Source: Nonomuraea sediminis
GTDB taxonomy: Bacteria > Actinomycetota > Actinomycetes > Streptosporangiales > Streptosporangiaceae
DNA: 64,000 nucleotides
Direction of reading: 5' to 3'
Assembly: GCF_018531495.1 (NCBI RefSeq)
Contig: NZ_JAHDTI010000010.1
Location: 124,001 to 188,000, forward strand
The translations under genes were made by a program, and so were the position numbers. The notes below the pieces were generated by a model. The model saw only the letters and a program-made list of their open reading frames with translations. It was not told the DNA's origin and did not search any database. Numbering within the stretch: the stretch's first letter is position 1; every line of letters starts with the position of its first letter. This document shows positions 25,173 to 33,907 of this stretch, piece by piece.

Positions 25173-27749
25173 TCAGTCCATGAGCTGGTAGGGCAGCAGA
25201 ACGGTGGCTGCTTCGGTACGGCGGCGCCGCGCCTGCTGGGTGTCGCCGAGTTGCTCCCATGCCTGGCCCAGCCGGGCCAGCATGCGCCCGGCAAGCAGGG
25301 GGTCGTGCATGGCTTCGGCCATGGGTATCGCCTCCTCGCCGACGGCCACGGCGTCCTTGGGCCGGCCGGCCGCCAGGTAGACGAGCATCAGCCGGTTCGC
25401 GGGCCAGGCGGCGCGCAGCGGCAGACCGCCCTGGCGGTAGGTCTCGGCGCTGACCAGTAGGTGCTCGGCCGCCTGGTCCAGCTCGCCCGCGCGAAAGCAC
25501 ACGATCCCCAGCGCCATCTGGTTGACTCCGAGGCTGTGCGGGTCGCCTGCCAGCCTGCCCAACTTCAGTCCCTGCTCGGCGTGGCGCCGAGCGTCGGTGA
25601 TGGAGTCGTCGTCGGCCAGCGCCATGGCGAGCAGGGCGTGGATCATCGCGCTCAGCTTCGGATGTGCCCGGGCGTCGACCTGTGCGAGTGCCTCGGACAA
25701 CAGGGTGATCGCCTCGTCCGTCGCCGACATGCGCTGCGCGCCCAGGCCCATCGCGAGCAGCACCGCAGGCAGGAAGATGGCGTCCTCGACCTCGGCGACC
25801 CCGGTCACCTCGGCGAGCAGGGGAACCTCGCCCAGCAGACCCTCGCGGCCGGAGCTCGCGATCGTGGCGGCCGCGTTGGCCTGCTCGGCCCGCATCCAGG
25901 CGCGGGCCGCCGGTGCTCCGGAAAAGCTCAGCTCAGGGCGGCCCGTACCGGCCGGGTGCACAAAGCCTGGCAGCACCACCCGGCACACGCCGCGAATGCC
26001 GGCCATGTAGTGCTCGAAGATCCGCTGCGACGCGGCCGCCTGTTCCTCGCCGCCGGCGAGGCTCCTGCCGTACAGGCGCAGCAGGTCGTGATAGTGGTAG
26101 CGGCCCGGCGCGACGGTCTCCAGCAGGCTCGCGTCGACCAGGGCCTCGCACAGCTCCTCGGCTTCGACAAGGGCGACGTCGAGCATCGCGGCCGCCGCTT
26201 CGACCGGCAGGTCCGGCCCCTCGGCCAGCGCCAGCAGCCGGAACGCCCTGGCCTGCTCCGGGGGCAGCTGCTCGTAGCCGAGCGCGAAACAGGAGGCCAC
26301 CGTCTCCTGCCCGGCCTTGAGCTCGTTGATGCGGCGTTGCGCGTCGGCCAGCCGTACCGCCAGAGCTTCCAGCCGCATGCTCGGCCGGGCAGCCAGCCGG
26401 GCAGCCACGATCCGCACCGCCAGCGGCAATCCGCCACACGCCTTGACCAGGTCGGCGGCGGCCTGCGGCTCGGCCATCACCCGTGCCGGGCCGATGACAC
26501 GTCCGAGCAGCTGTAGTCCCTCATCGGCCGGCAGCAGGTCAAGGATCGTCAGCCGGGCACCGGCGATGCCCGCCGGGCGCACGCGGCTGGTGATGATCAC
26601 GGCGCAGGTCGCCGAGCCCGGCAGCAGCGGCTCGACCTGGCCGGAGTCGGCGACGTCGTCGAGCACGACCAGCACCCGCTTGTCGGCGAGCAGGGACCGC
26701 AACAGCGCCGCCCGCTCCGGCAGGGCAGGCGGAATCTGACGATCGGCGTAGCCGAGCGCCCTCAGGAAACCGGCCAGCACCTCCTGTGGGGCGAGGTCCC
26801 CGCTGCGGAGGTTGGCATACAGCTGACCGTCCGGGAAGTTCTCACGTACGGCATGCGCCACGTGGATCGCCAACGTGCTCTTGCCGATACCGCCAGGGCC
26901 CGACACCCCCACGACCGGCATCGTGTCCGTGCCCACCTGCAGCTGTTCCACCAGATCCCGGACGACGTCGGGCCTGCCGGTGAAGTCGGGAACCCCCGCC
27001 GGCAACTGCGCCGGGCGAAGCCCGGCGGCTCCCGCGGCGATGATCGGCCGATCGGCGATGATCTGCTGGTAGACCGCGGCCAGTTCGGCGGACGGGTCCA
27101 CGCCGAACTCCTCGGCCAGCAGCAGGCGGGTGTCGGTGTAGACGGCGACGGCCTCGGCCTGCCGTCCGGCCCGTTTGAGTGCCAGCATGAGCTGGCCGGA
27201 CAGCCGCTCGCGCATCGGGTGCGCGGCGTGCAGTGTGCTCAGCTCGGCGATCACCTCGGCGTGCCGGCCCAACGCCAGGTCGGCATCGACCCTGGACTCC
27301 AGGGCGACCAGACGCGTCTCGGCCAGCCGTGCGCGCTGTCCCTGCGCCCAGGCGCCGGGCAGCCCCGCCAGCGGCTCGCCGCGCCAGTACTCCAGCGCTC
27401 GATGCAGCAGCGTGTGTGCCTCGGCCACCGGCGCCTGCGCGGCCTCGCTCAGCAACCGGTGAAAGTCCGCCACATCGGTGGTGCCGGCGCATCTATATCC
27501 GCCCGCAACCGACTCGATCATCTCGACGCCCAGGATCGCGCGCAGCCGGGAGAGGTACTGCCGCACGACGTTCACCGCGGACTTGGGCGGCGCGTCGGGC
27601 CACACAATGTCGATCAGCTGCTCCGAGCCGACCACGCGGCCTCCGGCCAGGAGCAGGGCGGCCAGGGTCAGGCGCTGCTGAGGGGAGCCCAGGTCGAGTT
27701 CCTCCTCGCCCCGCAGGCAACGTACCGGTCCCAGCAGCTCAAAATACAC
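25173..27749 (-). CDS. AfsR/SARP-family transcriptional regulator
   Basis: This multi-domain regulator of about 858 residues has an OmpR-like winged helix with SARP features (YFELLGPVRCLRGEEELDLG, residues 1-95), a bacterial transcriptional activation domain (about 95-240), an NB-ARC ATPase with Walker A SGPGGIGKST at about 283-292 and Walker B VLVVLDDVAD, and C-terminal TPR-like repeats. The family activates secondary metabolism or sporulation genes. A GTG at 27749 directly precedes the conserved start; an upstream GTG at 27824 would overlap the neighbouring gene. No convincing ribosome-binding site is visible for either. No biosynthetic cluster lies nearby, so it may act elsewhere on the chromosome or with the SecD-like gene upstream. 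Confidence 0.88.
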   Translation of the reverse strand: MYFELLGPVRCLRGEEELDLGSPQQRLTLAALLLAGGRVVGSEQLIDIVWPDAPPKSAVNVVRQYLSRLRAILGVEMIESVAGGYRCAGTTDVADFHRLLSEAAQAPVAEAHTLLHRALEYWRGEPLAGLPGAWAQGQRARLAETRLVALESRVDADLALGRHAEVIAELSTLHAAHPMRERLSGQLMLALKRAGRQAEAVAVYTDTRLLLAEEFGVDPSAELAAVYQQIIADRPIIAAGAAGLRPAQLPAGVPDFTGRPDVVRDLVEQLQVGTDTMPVVGVSGPGGIGKSTLAIHVAHAVRENFPDGQLYANLRSGDLAPQEVLAGFLRALGYADRQIPPALPERAALLRSLLADKRVLVVLDDVADSGQVEPLLPGSATCAVIITSRVRPAGIAGARLTILDLLPADEGLQLLGRVIGPARVMAEPQAAADLVKACGGLPLAVRIVAARLAARPSMRLEALAVRLADAQRRINELKAGQETVASCFALGYEQLPPEQARAFRLLALAEGPDLPVEAAAAMLDVALVEAEELCEALVDASLLETVAPGRYHYHDLLRLYGRSLAGGEEQAAASQRIFEHYMAGIRGVCRVVLPGFVHPAGTGRPELSFSGAPAARAWMRAEQANAAATIASSGREGLLGEVPLLAEVTGVAEVEDAIFLPAVLLAMGLGAQRMSATDEAITLLSEALAQVDARAHPKLSAMIHALLAMALADDDSITDARRHAEQGLKLGRLAGDPHSLGVNQMALGIVCFRAGELDQAAEHLLVSAETYRQGGLPLRAAWPANRLMLVYLAAGRPKDAVAVGEEAIPMAEAMHDPLLAGRMLARLGQAWEQLGDTQQARRRRTEAATVLLPYQLMD

Positions 27750-27807
27750 TTGGGGATGATAGGCCACATCCTGCACCGCCACGCTGTGCGGTTGGCGAAG
27801 GCATCGG

Positions 27808-28335
27808 TCAGTTGGGCACGCCACTCAGCCGTCGGGCCAGGTCGGTGGCGTCCTTCTGGGTGAAGGGGCCGCTGATCTCCAGGGCGGGACCAGGAATCGG
27901 CTGTGTGACGGCCGGTGCGGTGATCACTTTGCCGTCGATGACGATGGCGAGTTGGTTCCGTGGGGCGGGCTTCTGGGACAGGGTCGATGTCAGCGCGGCG
28001 AACTTGGCGCTGTCGGTGTTGTTGAGCGTGACTTGGACTACCCAGGTCGTCCCCCCGGACAGGCCGGCTGTCGCCTTCTCTGCTGCGATGCCGGTCATGC
28101 CCTGGCCGAGCTTGTAACACGAGGTGCCGTCGAGGGCGCTCACCGTACCCGCTGCACAAGGAACGGAGGACGTCTCGAGCACGGGCAGCAGCGCGAAGGA
28201 CGTCACGTGTGGCTCAGATCGGGGCGCTCCGGTCATCGCCGTGAGCGCTCTGGCCGTCATGAAGATGATGCCGACGACCAGCCCAAGAGTGACGATTGTT
28301 CCCGCGACAATCGTGATCACATGAACACGCCTCAC
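27808..28335 (-). CDS. Membrane-anchored protein with SecDF P1-head-like domain
   Basis: The 175-residue protein has one N-terminal membrane helix (HVITIVAGTIVTLGLVVGII, about residues 5-28), a short linker, and an external domain. The domain contains WVVQVTLNNTDSAKFAALTS, then NQLAIVIDGKVITAPAVTQP and LEISGPFTQKDATDLARRL, which closely follow the P1 head subdomain of SecD. No SecD transmembrane domain follows. A GTG at 28335 has GGGGAGGGG 4-5 nt upstream and is preferred over an in-frame TTG at 28350. It precedes the AfsR-like gene on the same strand. Similar stand-alone P1-head lipoproteins or membrane proteins exist in actinobacteria, but their role is unknown. Confidence 0.8.
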   Translation of the reverse strand: MRRVHVITIVAGTIVTLGLVVGIIFMTARALTAMTGAPRSEPHVTSFALLPVLETSSVPCAAGTVSALDGTSCYKLGQGMTGIAAEKATAGLSGGTTWVVQVTLNNTDSAKFAALTSTLSQKPAPRNQLAIVIDGKVITAPAVTQPIPGPALEISGPFTQKDATDLARRLSGVPN

Positions 28336-28499
28336 AGAACCCCTCCCCAAGGCGAGCCATCCCCTTTCGTATGACCGTCAGGGAGTTCTCCACCTCTACT
28401 CGCGTCGACCGGAACCTCTCGGTCGATCATCTCCCGGCAGCAGCCGCAGGAGCGCGAAGATGGTCGTCATGGTGAGGTAGACCGGACGCAGCACGACAG

Positions 28500-28725
28500 A
28501 TCCACCGGCTCGCCCGGAAGATCTGCCACGGCGGTGGCAGCCAGATCCGCCAGCCGTACCGCGAAGACCAGCTCGCCGCGCTCGGCCTGGTCGTCAATTC
28601 CGTCGTGCTGTGGAACACCCGCTACCCGTCGACCAACTCCGTGCCCAGGGCGTCCCGGTAGAAGACGAGGACGTCGCCCGCCTCAGCCCCACGCCCACAT
28701 CAACTTCCTGCTACGCCGTCACCGC
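28500..28725 (+). pseudogene. Tn3-family transposase C-terminal remnant
   Basis: Three consecutive frames give the very end of a Tn3 transposase: QIRQPYREDQLAALGLVVNS, then VVLWNTRYPSTN, then after a shift LRAQGVPVEDEDVARLSP, and after another shift HAHINFLLR. Intact relatives read WNTRYLDAAV..LR..GVPV.DEDVARLSPLGHAHINFLG. The rest of the transposase and both terminal repeats are not seen in the 28336-28836 spacer, so only a scar of the element remains. Confidence 0.75.
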
Positions 28726-28836
28726 CTCCGTACACACTCAAGGCGTTCGGCCGCTCGGCGAAGTCCTCGACCTGCGGGTTACCGCCAGTTGTGTCGAAGG
28801 TGTGTGGTTCATGCCGGTTTATTCGTTGGGCATAGG

Positions 28837-29580
28837 GTGGGCGGGGCGCTGCGACTTGTTCAGGTGAATTTCAAGGCTCGGGATGACTCGGCGCTGGGCC
28901 GGTTCTGGGCGGAGGCGCTCGGCTGGGGTGTTTCCAGCGAGGGACCCGGTGCGACCAACGTTGAACCTGTGGGTTTCGTTTGGCCGGACCCCTCCGCCGT
29001 CTGCGTCGATGTCGTCGCCGTCCCGGACCCCGAAACGGTGAAGTACCGCGTGCACCTCGATCTCGCCACCACCTCTGCGGCCCATCAGGCGGAGTTGGTC
29101 GCGCGCCTGAAGGAGCTCGGCGCGACGCCCGCCGATGTGGGCCAGGGCGACGTCCCGTGGACGGTCCTGGCCGACCCGGAGGGCAACGTGTTCTGCGTCC
29201 TGGAGCCTCGGGAGATCTACCGGGACACCGGGCCGATCGCCGCGGTGGTGGTCGACTGCGCGGACCCGAGAGCCATGGCCCGGTTCTGGGGCGAGGCGAT
29301 GGACTGGACCCTGCACGAGGTGACCGACGATCACGCGACGCTGCGCTCCGCCAAGGGTGTCGGGCCGTATCTGGAGTTCCTCCGCACGCCCGGCGTGCCG
29401 ACCGTGTGGAACCGCGTCCATCTCGACCTGCTGCCGTACCGCGGTGACGATCAAGCGGCGGAGGTGGCCCGGCTGCAGGCCCTCGGCGCGACGCTGGCCG
29501 ATGTGGGCCAGGGAGACGTCCCGTGGGTCGTCCTCGCCGACCCGGAGGGCAACGAGTTCTGCGTCCTCGGCCCGGCCTGA
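28837..29580 (+). CDS. VOC-family protein with two glyoxalase-like domains
   Basis: The product of about 247 residues holds two homologous halves. The first begins RLVQVNFKARDDSALGRFWA and the second begins AAVVVDCADPRAMARFWGEA. Both end with nearly identical segments (ATPADVGQGDVPWTVLADPE and ATLADVGQGDVPWVVLADPE, then GN.FCVL), showing an internal duplication. This is the actinobacterial Glyoxalase-like/PhnB-type double-domain family. The start is uncertain: GTG 28837 is closest to the first strand, but its ribosome-binding site is weak and the upstream frame stays open into transposon debris. Confidence 0.8.
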   Translation: MGGALRLVQVNFKARDDSALGRFWAEALGWGVSSEGPGATNVEPVGFVWPDPSAVCVDVVAVPDPETVKYRVHLDLATTSAAHQAELVARLKELGATPADVGQGDVPWTVLADPEGNVFCVLEPREIYRDTGPIAAVVVDCADPRAMARFWGEAMDWTLHEVTDDHATLRSAKGVGPYLEFLRTPGVPTVWNRVHLDLLPYRGDDQAAEVARLQALGATLADVGQGDVPWVVLADPEGNEFCVLGPA

Positions 29581-29792
29581 CGCGGAGCCTCCCCGCCTTC
29601 GGGCAAGCCCCTGGACGTTGTGCTTGATCTCCAGACGCTGAGAGTGTGGCGACTTCGGTTATCTAACAGGCTCGACCAGAGGGTCCGCCTGCATCGGATC
29701 GCCAGGTGGCGGTAGCCCCGCCCACCCTGGCTCGCCGCTGGCCGTTCGGTATCTGCCGGAGGGGACCGCGGCGGTGCTCTCGCGTTCGGCAG

Positions 29793-30917
29793 TCAGGATG
29801 GCTGGACTTCCTCGAAGAGGGCGAGGGCTTCGGTGGGGTCCGGGCTCACGAGGCGTTCCAGACCGGCCGCCGTGATCTCCGCCCACCTGCCGGCCCGTAC
29901 CCACATCTGTTCTTCGAAGGCACGGACGGCCTCGTCCAGATCGCCAGGGCCGGGGGCGGCGGCGACGGACTCGGCGAGTTCGGCGCCTTCCAGCATCGCG
30001 AGGTTCGCGCCCACCCCCAATGGGGGCATCAGGTGGGCGGCGTCGCCCAGTAGCGTCACCCCGGGGACGTGGGCCCAGGTGTGGGACACGGGCAGGACGT
30101 AGAGGGGACGGTGGACGAAAGCGGTGCCGTGGCGGAGGAGGTCGAGGACGGGATCGGCCCAGCCGTCGAACAGAGCCAGCAGGCTTGATCGCATGGCCTC
30201 GACGTCAGCCTGGTCCGGGTTCGTTTGCCAGTCCAGCGGCGCGCGGAACTTGGCGTACACCTTGACGTGGCCGCCGCTGTTGCGCTGGGCGGTGACGGAG
30301 CGGTTCACGCCGTACACAGCCGTGGAACCGTCGCCGATCAGCCGGGCGAGGTCGGGGTGGCGGGTGTCGACGTCGTCCAGGGAGGTCTCGACCGAGGTGA
30401 CGCCGGTGTAGTGCGGCGTCGCGGAAGAGACTGCCGGGCGGACCCGGGACCAGGCGCCGTCCGCGCCGACCACGAGGTCGAACGTCTCCTGTCGCCCGTC
30501 CTCGAAACGGACCAGCACGCCATCCCTGGTTCCCGGCACCACCTCCGTCACGGCCCTCCCCCACTGGACGTCCAGAGGGCCGAGCAGCAGGTCACGGAGT
30601 TGTCCGCGGTCGATCTCGGGATTGGCTCGGTCATCCGGACGGGGTTGCCAGTCGCGGAGGACGGTCCCGTCCACATCCAGGATGCGCATGGCCTGCCCCT
30701 CGGGGCGGGACAGCGCCTGGAACTCCGCCAGCAGCCCCGCCTTGCCCAGCGCGAGCTGGCCCATCCCTTCGTGCAGGTCCAGCGTGCCGCCCGGAGGGCG
30801 GGCATCGGGGGCGGGATCGCGTTCGAGGACGGTGACGGGGTGATCGTGGCGGTGCAGGACGCGGGCGAAGGTAAGGCCGGCGGGGCCGCCTCCAATTACG
30901 GCAATACGATGTCTCAT
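29793..30917 (-). CDS. FAD-dependent monooxygenase, TetX/PHBH-like
   Basis: The 374-residue flavoprotein begins HRIAVIGGGPAGLTFARVLH (FAD-binding GGGPAG), carries the aromatic hydroxylase fingerprint DLVVGADGAWSRVR near 155 and the second FAD motif VTLLGDAAHLMPPLGVGAN near 290. These are the three motifs of class A flavin monooxygenases such as TetX and other antibiotic- or aromatic-hydroxylating enzymes. An ATG at 30917 was preferred to an upstream in-frame GTG/ATG because the first beta strand starts there. The divergent TetR gene with operator-like half-sites in the 53-nt spacer suggests drug- or substrate-induced expression. Confidence 0.9.
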   Translation of the reverse strand: MRHRIAVIGGGPAGLTFARVLHRHDHPVTVLERDPAPDARPPGGTLDLHEGMGQLALGKAGLLAEFQALSRPEGQAMRILDVDGTVLRDWQPRPDDRANPEIDRGQLRDLLLGPLDVQWGRAVTEVVPGTRDGVLVRFEDGRQETFDLVVGADGAWSRVRPAVSSATPHYTGVTSVETSLDDVDTRHPDLARLIGDGSTAVYGVNRSVTAQRNSGGHVKVYAKFRAPLDWQTNPDQADVEAMRSSLLALFDGWADPVLDLLRHGTAFVHRPLYVLPVSHTWAHVPGVTLLGDAAHLMPPLGVGANLAMLEGAELAESVAAAPGPGDLDEAVRAFEEQMWVRAGRWAEITAAGLERLVSPDPTEALALFEEVQPS

Positions 30918-30919
30918 GT

Positions 30920-30969
30920 CGATACACTGTATTTTGCTAAGACGGTGTATCGCAACAGTACAATGTATC
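30920..30969. promoter_or_regulatory. Operator region between FAD monooxygenase and TetR genes
   Basis: Three copies of a half-site GATACA(C/T)(T/C)GT lie in the spacer: forward at 30921-30931 (GATACACTGTA), reverse at 30942-30951 (ACGGTGTATC) and reverse at 30959-30969 (TACAATGTATC). The first two form the perfect arms CGATACAC (30920-30927) and GTGTATCG (30945-30952). The last copy ends 1 nt before the TetR ATG. This is the expected binding site for the divergently encoded TetR repressor, controlling both genes. Confidence 0.7.
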
Positions 30970-30970
30970 C

Positions 30971-31663
30971 ATGACTGTGTGGGACCGGCCGGAGCCGCCG
31001 ACTCGCCCCGTGCCACTCGACCGGGAGCGAATCGTTGCCGCCGCCATCGCGCTGGCCGACGAGGGCGGGCTGGAGGCGGTGTCGTTGCGCAAGGTCGCCG
31101 CCCGGCTGGACGCCGGCCCGATGCGGCTGTACGGATACATCTCCACCAAGGAGGAGCTGTTCGACCTCATGGTGGACGAGGTCTACGCGGAGATCCTCCC
31201 CGAGGAGCAGCCCGGCGACTGGCGGGAGGTGCTGCGCATCCGCGCCCACCGCACCAGGCAGGCCTCCCTCCGTCACGAATGGCTGGCCGACCTGCTCGGC
31301 GGCCGTCCGACCCTGGGCCCGAACGCCCTCGCCGTAACTGAGGCCACGCTGGCCGCCCTCGACGGCCTCGCCGACGTCGACACCGTCATGCGCGCCGTGG
31401 AGACCGTCGGCGCCTACTTCACTGGAGCGATCAGGCGCGAGATCGCGAACCTGCGGGCCGAGCGCGCCACGGGCCTGTCCAAGCGCGAGTGGCAGCGCGC
31501 CTCCGGCCCGCATCTGAGAAAGATGCTGGACACGGGCCGCTTCCCGGCGCTGGCCAAGGCCGTGTACGACGGCACGGAGGTGGACGCCGAGGTGTCCTTC
31601 GCGACCGGCCTGGACTGGGTCCTCGACGCCGTGGCCGTCAAACTCGCCCGGCCGCCGGCGTAA
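30971..31663 (+). CDS. TetR/AcrR-family repressor
   Basis: The 230-residue regulator has an N-terminal HTH at about residues 20-65 (RIVAAAIALADEGGLEAVSL, then RKVAARLDAGPMRLYGYIST) and a larger C-terminal ligand domain of the TetR_C_11 kind. The operator half-site ends directly before the ATG and there is no room for a ribosome-binding site, so a leaderless transcript is likely. It is divergent from the FAD monooxygenase, a classical repressor/enzyme pair. Confidence 0.9.
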   Translation: MTVWDRPEPPTRPVPLDRERIVAAAIALADEGGLEAVSLRKVAARLDAGPMRLYGYISTKEELFDLMVDEVYAEILPEEQPGDWREVLRIRAHRTRQASLRHEWLADLLGGRPTLGPNALAVTEATLAALDGLADVDTVMRAVETVGAYFTGAIRREIANLRAERATGLSKREWQRASGPHLRKMLDTGRFPALAKAVYDGTEVDAEVSFATGLDWVLDAVAVKLARPPA

Positions 31664-31901
31664 CCGCACAGGATTTCCAGGTGACATCCGTGGCACCGCA
31701 CCGGACGACAGGGCGGCGCTGGAAGCAGCGAAACGCGGGCTCCTACGCCGTCAGCCGCACACCCTCGGATTCGCGCTCAGGTCAGCCTGCTCCCCCTGGA
31801 ACAACCAGGCCATGGGCGCCCTCCTCCTCAGCGATTCATGATCGTTCTCAGCGGCTGTCCGCCGATTCCTCGCCCCCGGATCGGTGAAGGTGTCAGTCCA
31901 T

Positions 31902-31943
31902 CGTGATGGCCTCACGTGAGTCCGTGATGGCCTCACGTGAGTC
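31902..31943. repeat. Exact tandem duplication of a 21-bp unit with palindromic core
   Basis: Two identical 21-bp units lie side by side (31902-31922 and 31923-31943). Each contains the 10-bp palindrome CTCACGTGAG, so two identical operator-like sites are spaced two helical turns apart. They lie 122 nt upstream of the ATG of the flavin-binding protein gene at 32066. The remaining spacer 31664-32065 holds no recognisable gene. Confidence 0.75.
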
Positions 31944-32065
31944 GAATTGCGCATCTGGAGGAGGCGGCCCCAGCCGGGATCTGCTTTCCAGATGGCGCAA
32001 CCCTCGTAGGCGTCCAGGGACTTTAGCCCCTACCTGCGGCAATCAACGCACGGCACAGTCGAACC

Positions 32066-32503
32066 ATGACGCGTCACCCCGATCCGCGACTGGACTCACA
32101 CAGACGGCTGTCCCGCCAGGAATCCATGCGCCTGCTGCAGCTTGTCACGCTGGGCAGGATCGCCTTCATCAGCAGAGCCTTGCCCGCCATCCGCCTCGTC
32201 AGCCATATCGTCCAGGACGGCCACATCATCATCGGAATCTCCAACGATCTCGAGATCTCCGCCATCCTGAGCTCCCCCGGAGCCTCTCTGGTCGTCTACG
32301 AGGCGGACATGGTGGATATGACAACGCACCTCGGCTGGAGCGTCGTCGTCGGTGGTCGCGCCGTGCCCGTCACTGACCCGGAGGAGATCGCAACTGTCCG
32401 CCCCCGGATCCGGGGATGGGCAGGCTCAAACCCGGATCTCTTCGTGCGGATCAAGCCGGAACTTGTCACCGGGTTCCATGCCGGCGACGGGAACAGCAGT
32501 TGA
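32066..32503 (+). CDS. Pyridoxamine 5'-phosphate oxidase-family (FMN-binding) protein
   Basis: The 145-residue protein has the split-barrel layout of small PPOX-like proteins. The start SRQESMRLLQLVTLGRIAFI is followed by the strand pair LPAIRLVSHIVQDGHIIIGI and GWSVVVGGRAVPVTDPEEIA, then the end LFVRIKPELVTGFHA. Actinobacteria carry many such proteins, which bind FMN, F420 or heme. The cofactor cannot be chosen from sequence. Palindromic repeats upstream may be its regulatory sites. Confidence 0.82.
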   Translation: MTRHPDPRLDSHRRLSRQESMRLLQLVTLGRIAFISRALPAIRLVSHIVQDGHIIIGISNDLEISAILSSPGASLVVYEADMVDMTTHLGWSVVVGGRAVPVTDPEEIATVRPRIRGWAGSNPDLFVRIKPELVTGFHAGDGNSS

Positions 32504-32596
32504 CTGCTCCCCTCCCTGGAAGTGAGGAGATTTCTGCATCACCGCCGACTGGCCGCCGAGAAGAATTCTCCTCGAGAGGATCGGCTCTACAGCTGT

Positions 32597-33140
32597 TTAG
32601 CTCTCCGCCAGCCCGGCGGTGAGCACATCTCTGGCTGCATTCATGTCCCGGTCGAGAATGGCGCCGCAGGCGCGCTCCCCCGCCGAACGCTCAACTGCCT
32701 CTTCCCTTGTACGGCTCCGCATGCTGAGCGGTCCACCATCAGCGTCCGGTCGCACCAGGCCATCCTGGGCTCCAGCATGCTGCGCAGTTCCCGCTAGGAG
32801 GCCTCGGAGATGGCGGGCCAGACGATGGTTGTTGACCATAGCGCGGACAGGGAGTTTTGCCACGGCGATCATTTGGTTCTCGCGAACAAGCCGTGTCGTG
32901 ACCCTGCGCAGGTGATCCCTTCTCCGGTCAGTGATCCTGGCGTAGACGCGGGCGACCTCAGCTTGGCCTTGGACTGGTTCAGCGCCCCCTTCTCCTTGCA
33001 GTTCAGGCCCACTGAGCCCTTCCAGCTTGCGACGACCCCCGCCGCTCGTGGCGAGGGCCATCTTCTCCACGGTCGACGGCGTTGTCAGCGCTGCGATTCC
33101 TGCCCCCACTCCGACGGTCTGCTCGAACGGAGGCAGCGGG
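32597..33140 (-). pseudogene. Inactivated TnpB (IS200/IS605-family OrfB)
   Basis: The minus strand retains TnpB motifs: TVGVGAGIAALTTPSTVEKM, VARVYARITDRRRDHLRRVT, TRLVRENQMIAVAKLPVRAM and ILDRDMNAARDVLTAGLAES. In active TnpB the first catalytic Asp is in GVDLG/GVDAG; here it is Gly. The Glu in the IAIEDL region is also lost (IAVAKL). Only the last Asp (DRDMNAAR) remains. The stretch between RAMVNNHRLAR and ILDRD is out of frame and has lost the zinc-finger Cys residues. No TnpA or clear end is seen. Confidence 0.75.
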
Positions 33141-33152
33141 GCCAGGTAGGGA

Positions 33153-33794
33153 TCAGTCAGCTTTGGCGGAGTCGAGATGGCGGGTGTCACCGAGGTTGAC
33201 GACCTGGCGGTTGTGGAAGAAGTCGTCTTCGCGCAGCGTGGTGATGCTGCCGGATGGCACCCGGAAACTGGCATGACCAACCGCCTTGATCGGCATCTTG
33301 ATCCAGGACGTCACGACGAATGTCAGGGAGCCACCGTGCGTCACGATGATCTGATGTTCGCAGGGGCGCTGCAAGATCTCGTCCATGGCTGAGTAGATGC
33401 GCTGCGCCAACGCCGCCTTGGTCTCGGCACCCTCCACGCCCTCGTCATGTTCCAACCGTTCCCCGACAGCCGGCGGCGGGACGAATCGTTGGTCCAGCCA
33501 TTCCTGTGGCCTTCCCCCCGCCTCTCCATAGGATTTCTCCCGCAGTCTGCGGTCCAAGATTGACTTCACGCCGAACAGCTCGGCAATCTTCTCGGCCGTT
33601 TGCCGGGTGCGCTGCAGATCCGAGGAGAACAGCTCCACATCGACACCGTCCGGGATCTGGGCCCGCAGCGCCTGAGCAATGGAGGCTGCCGCGCTGAGGC
33701 CGGCCGGCGTCAGCTGCGAATCATGCCAGCCGCCGACAACCCCCTCCACGTGGTGCGTCGCCTCCGGATGGGTGACGGCGTAAATGGTGCGCAT
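33153..33794 (-). CDS. Histidine phosphatase-family protein
   Basis: The 213-residue protein matches the phosphoglycerate mutase-like fold. The N-terminal motif reads YAVTHPEATHH where canonical enzymes have RHGE, so the Arg-His-Gly triad is altered to Thr-His-Pro although the phosphoacceptor His is kept. ELFSSDLQRTRQTAEKIAEL supplies the usual Ser/Arg, and IIVTHGGSLTFVV carries the second catalytic His. The substitution is seen in a subgroup of relatives and may change substrate or activity. The ATG lies just upstream of AGGAAGAGC read on the minus strand. Confidence 0.85.
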   Translation of the reverse strand: MRTIYAVTHPEATHHVEGVVGGWHDSQLTPAGLSAAASIAQALRAQIPDGVDVELFSSDLQRTRQTAEKIAELFGVKSILDRRLREKSYGEAGGRPQEWLDQRFVPPPAVGERLEHDEGVEGAETKAALAQRIYSAMDEILQRPCEHQIIVTHGGSLTFVVTSWIKMPIKAVGHASFRVPSGSITTLREDDFFHNRQVVNLGDTRHLDSAKAD

Positions 33795-33907
33795 GAGCGA
33801 GCTCTTCCTGTAGGGAGCTGTTCTTGAGTGATCTTAGGAGTGCTGTACGAGCTCTCTGAGACGATCACGAATAGTGCTGGTCGTCGCGCCGCTGCCTGTC
33901 CGCGTGC

